This document shows, piece by piece, positions 50,325-53,620 of a stretch of DNA of 53,620 nucleotides (within the stretch, counting starts at the first letter, position 1; each line of letters opens with the position of its first letter). Under the pieces are notes generated by a model that was not told the DNA's origin, did no database searches, and was given only the letters and a program-made list of their open reading frames with translations. This DNA comes from Prevotellaceae bacterium (GTDB lineage Bacteria > Bacteroidota > Bacteroidia > Bacteroidales > Bacteroidaceae). Location: contig JAQXXT010000100.1 of assembly GCA_029226205.1 (NCBI GenBank), forward strand, positions 1 through 53,620, read 5' to 3'. A program made the translations under genes and the position numbers.

Positions 50325-52310
50325 TTATTTCTTCGTGGCTTTGACGAAATAGATGATCAAAAGGACATAAGCCAGGAGGCTGCAGACCTCTGACATCGGA
50401 TTGGCCCACCACGTATCAGCGATACTCAACTCTACACCACCGAACTTCAGCAGGGCGCTGACGACACCCATCAATGCACCACCGGCGATGAAACCACTGG
50501 CGATGAGCGTGCCCTTCTCGCCGCGGGCCTTGTTGACAGAGGCATCCTTCGAACGGCTCGTGACATACCAGTTGAGGGCGCCACCGACGACGAGGGGAAT
50601 ATTCAACTCGATGGGGATGAACATGCCAAGGGCGAAGGCGAGGGCGGAGATGCCACAGCGGTCGAGGATGATGGCGATGACGGCACCGATGCCATAGAGC
50701 AGCCACGGAGCGCCGACACCATTCATCAGCGGGTCGATGACAGCCGCCATAGCGTTGGCCTGCGGGGCAGCGAGCTGTCCGCTGGCAAAGCCGTAAGTCT
50801 TATTGAGGAGCATCATCACGCCACCAACCGTAGCAGCCGAGACAAGAGTGCCGAGGAACTTCCACGTCTCCTGCTTCTTCGGTGTCGTGCCGAGCCAGTA
50901 ACCGATCTTCAGATCCGTGATGAAACTACCGGCCATGGACAGCGCCGTACAGACGACACCACCCATGATGAGTGCGGCAAGCATGCCACCGGGGCCCTTC
51001 AGACCGACGGCGACCATGACCACGGAAGCGAGGATGAGCGTCATCAGCGTCATGCCCGATACCGGGTTACTGCCGACGATGGCAATGGCATTGGCAGCGA
51101 CAGTCGTAAAGAGGAAGGCGATGACCGTCACGAGGAGGATACCGACGATGGCAAAGAGGAGATTGCCCTGCATCACGCCAAACCAGAAGAAGAGGAAGGT
51201 GATGAGGATCGTCACGAGGGAGCCGACGGCGATAATCTTAAACGAGATATCGCGCTGCGTGCGCTTCACCTGGGCTTCTGCCCCACTCTTTCCTTTCAGC
51301 TCACGACTGGCGAGGCTCACGGCGCCCTTGATGATGCTCCAGCTCTTGATGATACCGATGATACCGGCCATGGCGATGCCGCCGATACCGATGCTGCGGC
51401 CATAGGCCTTGAAGATATCCTCCGGACTCATGGCGCCGACGGTCGTCGTGATCGACGGGTCCCACATGTTCAACACCTGATCATGGAAGACGAGGCTCAT
51501 GCCGGGAACAATCAGCCACCAGACGGCAAGAGAGCCGAAAGTGATATACAAGGCATAACGGAGGCCGACGATATAACCGAGACCAAGGACGGCGGCACCC
51601 GTATTGACCTTGAAGACGAGTTTGGCATGATCCGCCAACTGCTGGCCCCAGGAGCACACACGACTCGTGAAGTTCTCATTCCACCATCCGAAAGAGGCGA
51701 CGATGAAGTCGTAGAGACCACCGACAAGTCCGGCGATGAGCAACGGTTTGGCCTGATCACCACCCTTCGCCCCGGAGACGAGGACCTGCGTCGTCGCCGT
51801 AGCCTCGGGGAAGGGATACTTACCGTGCATGTCACTGACGAAATACTTGCGGAAAGGAATAAGGAAAAGGATGCCGATGACACCACCGAGAGCCGACGCC
51901 ATGAAAATCTTCAGAAACGATGTCGTCATCTCCGGATATTTCGCCTGGAGGATGTAGATGGCCGGCAGCGTGAAGATGGCACCGGCGACGACGGCACCCG
52001 AACAAGCACCGATACTCTGGATAATAACGTTCTCACCGAGGGCTTTCTTGCGGTGCGTCGCCGTGGACACACCGACGGCGATGATGGCAATGGGGATGGC
52101 AGCCTCAAAGACCTGACCGACTTTCAAGCCGAGATAAGCGGCAGCGGCAGAGAAGAGGACCGCCATAATGATACCCCAACTCACCGACCAGCCATTCACT
52201 TCCGGATAGACGTGATCCGGTTTCATGATCGGGGTGTACTCTTCCCCGTCCTTCAGTTCCCGAAAAGCATTATCGGGCAACTGGATCTGTTCTTTTTCTT
52301 CGTTTTCCAT
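50325..52310 (-). CDS. OPT-family oligopeptide transporter
   Basis: The 661-residue inner-membrane protein has roughly 14-16 hydrophobic helices with OPT signatures: 'SAAAAYLGLKVGQVFEAAIP', 'NVIIQSIGACSGAVVAGAIF', 'KYPFPEATATTQVLVSG', 'GVGAPWLLYGIGAV' and 'FIPIELNIPLVVGGAL'. Such transporters take up small peptides or, in the related YSL branch, metal chelates, driven by protons. The start at 52310 is supported by the -7 box only 10 bases upstream; the frame upstream lies on the opposite strand of dus. With the S46 peptidase it could form part of a peptide-using lifestyle. Confidence 0.9.
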   Translation of the reverse strand: MENEEKEQIQLPDNAFRELKDGEEYTPIMKPDHVYPEVNGWSVSWGIIMAVLFSAAAAYLGLKVGQVFEAAIPIAIIAVGVSTATHRKKALGENVIIQSIGACSGAVVAGAIFTLPAIYILQAKYPEMTTSFLKIFMASALGGVIGILFLIPFRKYFVSDMHGKYPFPEATATTQVLVSGAKGGDQAKPLLIAGLVGGLYDFIVASFGWWNENFTSRVCSWGQQLADHAKLVFKVNTGAAVLGLGYIVGLRYALYITFGSLAVWWLIVPGMSLVFHDQVLNMWDPSITTTVGAMSPEDIFKAYGRSIGIGGIAMAGIIGIIKSWSIIKGAVSLASRELKGKSGAEAQVKRTQRDISFKIIAVGSLVTILITFLFFWFGVMQGNLLFAIVGILLVTVIAFLFTTVAANAIAIVGSNPVSGMTLMTLILASVVMVAVGLKGPGGMLAALIMGGVVCTALSMAGSFITDLKIGYWLGTTPKKQETWKFLGTLVSAATVGGVMMLLNKTYGFASGQLAAPQANAMAAVIDPLMNGVGAPWLLYGIGAVIAIILDRCGISALAFALGMFIPIELNIPLVVGGALNWYVTSRSKDASVNKARGEKGTLIASGFIAGGALMGVVSALLKFGGVELSIADTWWANPMSEVCSLLAYVLLIIYFVKATKK

Positions 52311-52319
52311 AATTGTTTG

Positions 52320-52327
52320 CAAAGATA
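52320..52327 (-). promoter_or_regulatory. -7 promoter box for the OPT transporter, near-leaderless
   Basis: TATCTTTG on the minus strand, ending 9 bases before the ATG at 52310. Confidence 0.6.
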
Positions 52328-52394
52328 GGGAAAAATTAAAAAGTAAAAAAGTAAAAAAGTAAAAAAAGTAAGTCCCTACTTCTTTTCTTTTTTG

Positions 52395-52402
52395 TAATTT
52401 TG
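52395..52402 (+). promoter_or_regulatory. -7 promoter box for dus, near-leaderless
   Basis: TAATTTTG ends 7 bases before the ATG at 52410. It is divergent from the OPT promoter, with an AT-rich stretch of repeated AAGTAAAA between. Confidence 0.6.
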
Positions 52403-52409
52403 CACACAA

Positions 52410-53423
52410 ATGAAAATAGGTAATATAGAATTTGGTGAAAAGCCACTTTTCCTCGCTCCCATGGAGGATGTCACCGACATCGGATTCCGTAAACTCTGCA
52501 AGCGCTTCGGCGCCGCCATGGTCTATACGGAGTTCGTCTCCGCCGATGCCATCATCCGCAGCATCAAGTCGACCCTCTCGAAGATGGTGATTGACGACGA
52601 CGAGCGCCCCGTGGGTATCCAGATCTACGGCCGCGACGTGGCGTCGATGGTCGAGGCAGCGAAGATCGTGGAGGAAGTACACCCCGATGTCATTGACCTC
52701 AACTTCGGATGTCCGGTAAAGAAAGTCGCCGGGAAAGGCGCCGGTGCCGGGATGCTGAAGAATATCCCCTTGCTGTTGGAGATCACGCGGGAAGTCGTGA
52801 AAGCCGTCCATACCCCCGTAACGGTGAAGACGCGCCTCGGATGGGACCATAACAACCTCATCATCACCGACCTCGCCGAACAGTTGCAGGACTGTGGCAT
52901 ACAAGCGCTGACGATCCACGGCCGTACACGCTCGCAGATGTATACGGGCAAAGCCGACTGGACCCTCATCGGGGAAGTAAAGCGCAACCCTCGCATCCAT
53001 ATCCCCATCATCGGCAACGGCGATATCACCACTCCCGAGGAGGCCAAGCGGGCCTTCGACGACTATGGTGTAGACGCCGTGATGATCGGTCGTGCCACCT
53101 TCGGCCGTCCGTGGATCTTCAAGGAGATCCGCGACTACCTTGATGCCTCATCACCCTCCGTAGGGGCACCCCTTGTGGGCGCCCAAGCTCCACATACCCT
53201 CACCCTCGATGACAAAATCGACATCCTCGAGGAACAGTTGGAGATCAACATCAACCGCATTGACGAATACCGCGGTATCCTCCATACGCGCCGCCATCTC
53301 GCCGCCTCCCCGATCTTCAAGGGCATCCCCGATTTTCGTCAGACTCGCATCGCCATGCTCCGTGCGGAGACCAAGGAGGAGTTGGTGAAGATTCTGGAAG
53401 AGTGCAGAGAAAGGCTGAAATAA
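52410..53423 (+). CDS. tRNA-dihydrouridine synthase, DusB/NifR3-like, with repeat-encoded insertion
   Basis: The 337-residue flavoenzyme reduces uridines in tRNA D-loops using FMN and NADPH. It opens 'FLAPMEDVTDIGFRKLCKRF' and has the catalytic Cys101 in 'NFGCPVKKVAGKGAG', plus 'TVKTRLGWD', 'IHGRTRSQMYTGKADW' and 'IGNGDITTPEEA', all Dus motifs. Residues about 249-260 (SVGAPLVGAQAP) are encoded by one arm of the inverted-repeat family (53158-53184) and lie between the barrel and the helical tail. The reading frame is preserved through it. Its 3' end is repeated 177 bases downstream (53557-53620). Confidence 0.93.
   Translation: MKIGNIEFGEKPLFLAPMEDVTDIGFRKLCKRFGAAMVYTEFVSADAIIRSIKSTLSKMVIDDDERPVGIQIYGRDVASMVEAAKIVEEVHPDVIDLNFGCPVKKVAGKGAGAGMLKNIPLLLEITREVVKAVHTPVTVKTRLGWDHNNLIITDLAEQLQDCGIQALTIHGRTRSQMYTGKADWTLIGEVKRNPRIHIPIIGNGDITTPEEAKRAFDDYGVDAVMIGRATFGRPWIFKEIRDYLDASSPSVGAPLVGAQAPHTLTLDDKIDILEEQLEININRIDEYRGILHTRRHLAASPIFKGIPDFRQTRIAMLRAETKEELVKILEECRERLK
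53158..53184 (+). repeat. inverted-repeat arm I inside dus
   Basis: CCGTAGGGGCACCCCTTGTG continues GGCGCCC, identical to the left arms of elements A, B and G. It is translated in frame as SVGAPLVGA. Confidence 0.88.
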
Positions 53424-53443
53424 TCGCCCTTGCAGGGGCCGTC
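53381..53443 (+). repeat. first copy of a direct duplication covering the dus 3' end
   Basis: The stretch from 53384 (GGTGAAGATTCTGGAAGAGT...) through the dus stop and into element J recurs from 53561, 177 bases later, with one difference in the bases after the stop (TAA versus TAG). The second copy continues to the window edge. Confidence 0.88.
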
Positions 53444-53545
53444 CCTTGTGGCGGCCCGATGCCGGAACGGCATTACTTGTGATAAACGATTCCCAGTATG
53501 ATTCGGCGTTCCGCCGACGGGCCGCCACAAGGGACGGCCCCTGCA
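53431..53545. repeat. inverted-repeat element J, variant arms, perfect 28-base inverted repeat
   Basis: The left arm TGCAGGGGCCGTCCCTTGTG continues GCGGCCCG, and its exact reverse complement stands at 53518-53545. The loop word CTTGT/ACAAG is the same as in elements A-H but the stem bases differ. The core lacks the CATGAT module. Confidence 0.88.
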
Positions 53546-53556
53546 TGAGGGTCAAT

Positions 53557-53620
53557 AGCTGGTGAAGATTCTGGAAGAGTGCAGAGAAAGGCTGAAATAG
53601 TCGCCCTTGCAGGGGCCGTC
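53557..53620 (+). repeat. second copy of the dus 3'-end duplication, running off the window
   Basis: From 53561 the sequence repeats the last 13 or so codons of dus, a stop codon (TAG here) and the start of another element-J arm (TGCAGGGGCCGTC). It has no start codon and is not a gene. Confidence 0.85.

Noticed and set aside
52311..53000. N-terminal extension of the OPT transporter
   Set aside because: It would run antisense through dus and across both divergent promoter boxes; the ATG at 52310 fits family and promoter.
25072..53545. Insertion sequences as an explanation for the inverted repeats
   Set aside because: The elements are about 75-120 bases, encode nothing, and show no consistent target-site duplication that I could see; no transposase in the window.

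Overview
The window is chromosomal DNA from a member of the Bacteroidota, most likely Prevotellaceae (Prevotella or Segatella type). The evidence is the -7 box TAnnTTTG in front of most transcription units, a SusC/SusD polysaccharide-utilisation locus (PUL) with a hybrid two-component regulator, an S46 dipeptidyl peptidase, secreted proteins ending in a 'YNL.GQ' tail, and the gene set dapB-lepB-WbqC, DUF2851, UPF0210 and FprA. Coding sequence is GC-rich in third positions and intergenic DNA is AT-rich. No phage, plasmid, transposase or CRISPR array was seen.

Layout. 1-900: a gene fragment at the edge and an hsp20 small heat-shock gene. 1086-14282: a complete PUL reading rightward (hybrid sensor/AraC regulator, GH16 endoglucanase, SusC, SusD, surface glycan-binding lipoprotein, GH3 beta-glucosidase), best read as a beta-1,3- or mixed-linkage glucan system. 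14327-14499: a scar of the same hsp20 region, so the PUL lies between direct repeats. 14594-21863: a DUF2156-acetyltransferase fusion, a class A acid phosphatase, a hexose MFS transporter with a fructokinase-like kinase, a CDF metal exporter and DoxX. 22002-27387: tRNA-Arg(UCU) with odd tandem repeats at its 3' end, an SpmAB-like membrane protein, a flippase and an S46 peptidase. 27421-33473: the ACT/UPF0210 pair, a higB-higA-LOG-TPR operon and a DbpA-type RNA helicase. 33480-34310: a repeat-rich decayed stretch with a pseudogene. 34540-46129: a dicarboxylate/amino-acid symporter, flavodiiron protein, PfkB kinase, M16 peptidase, WbqC, a degenerate signal-peptidase paralogue, lepB, dapB, DUF2851, a thioesterase and dprA. 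46114-50048: secreted proteins of unknown function built from a repeated domain that also ends the PUL lipoprotein, plus a small acidic peptide gene. 50325-53423: an OPT transporter and a tRNA-dihydrouridine synthase.

The most striking feature outside the genes is a dense family of inverted-repeat elements (about 75-120 bp, each arm itself a hairpin with a CTTGT loop) in at least nine places, with relatives inside coding sequences or supplying stop codons. They look like REPIN-type non-autonomous elements. A second GC-rich repeat family is read in frame in two proteins, and a module carrying a CATGAT palindrome occurs both inside the large elements and alone. No transposase that could move them is present here.

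All calls come from reading the sequence and from general knowledge of the protein families. No database search was run, so family names rest on motifs and overall resemblance.
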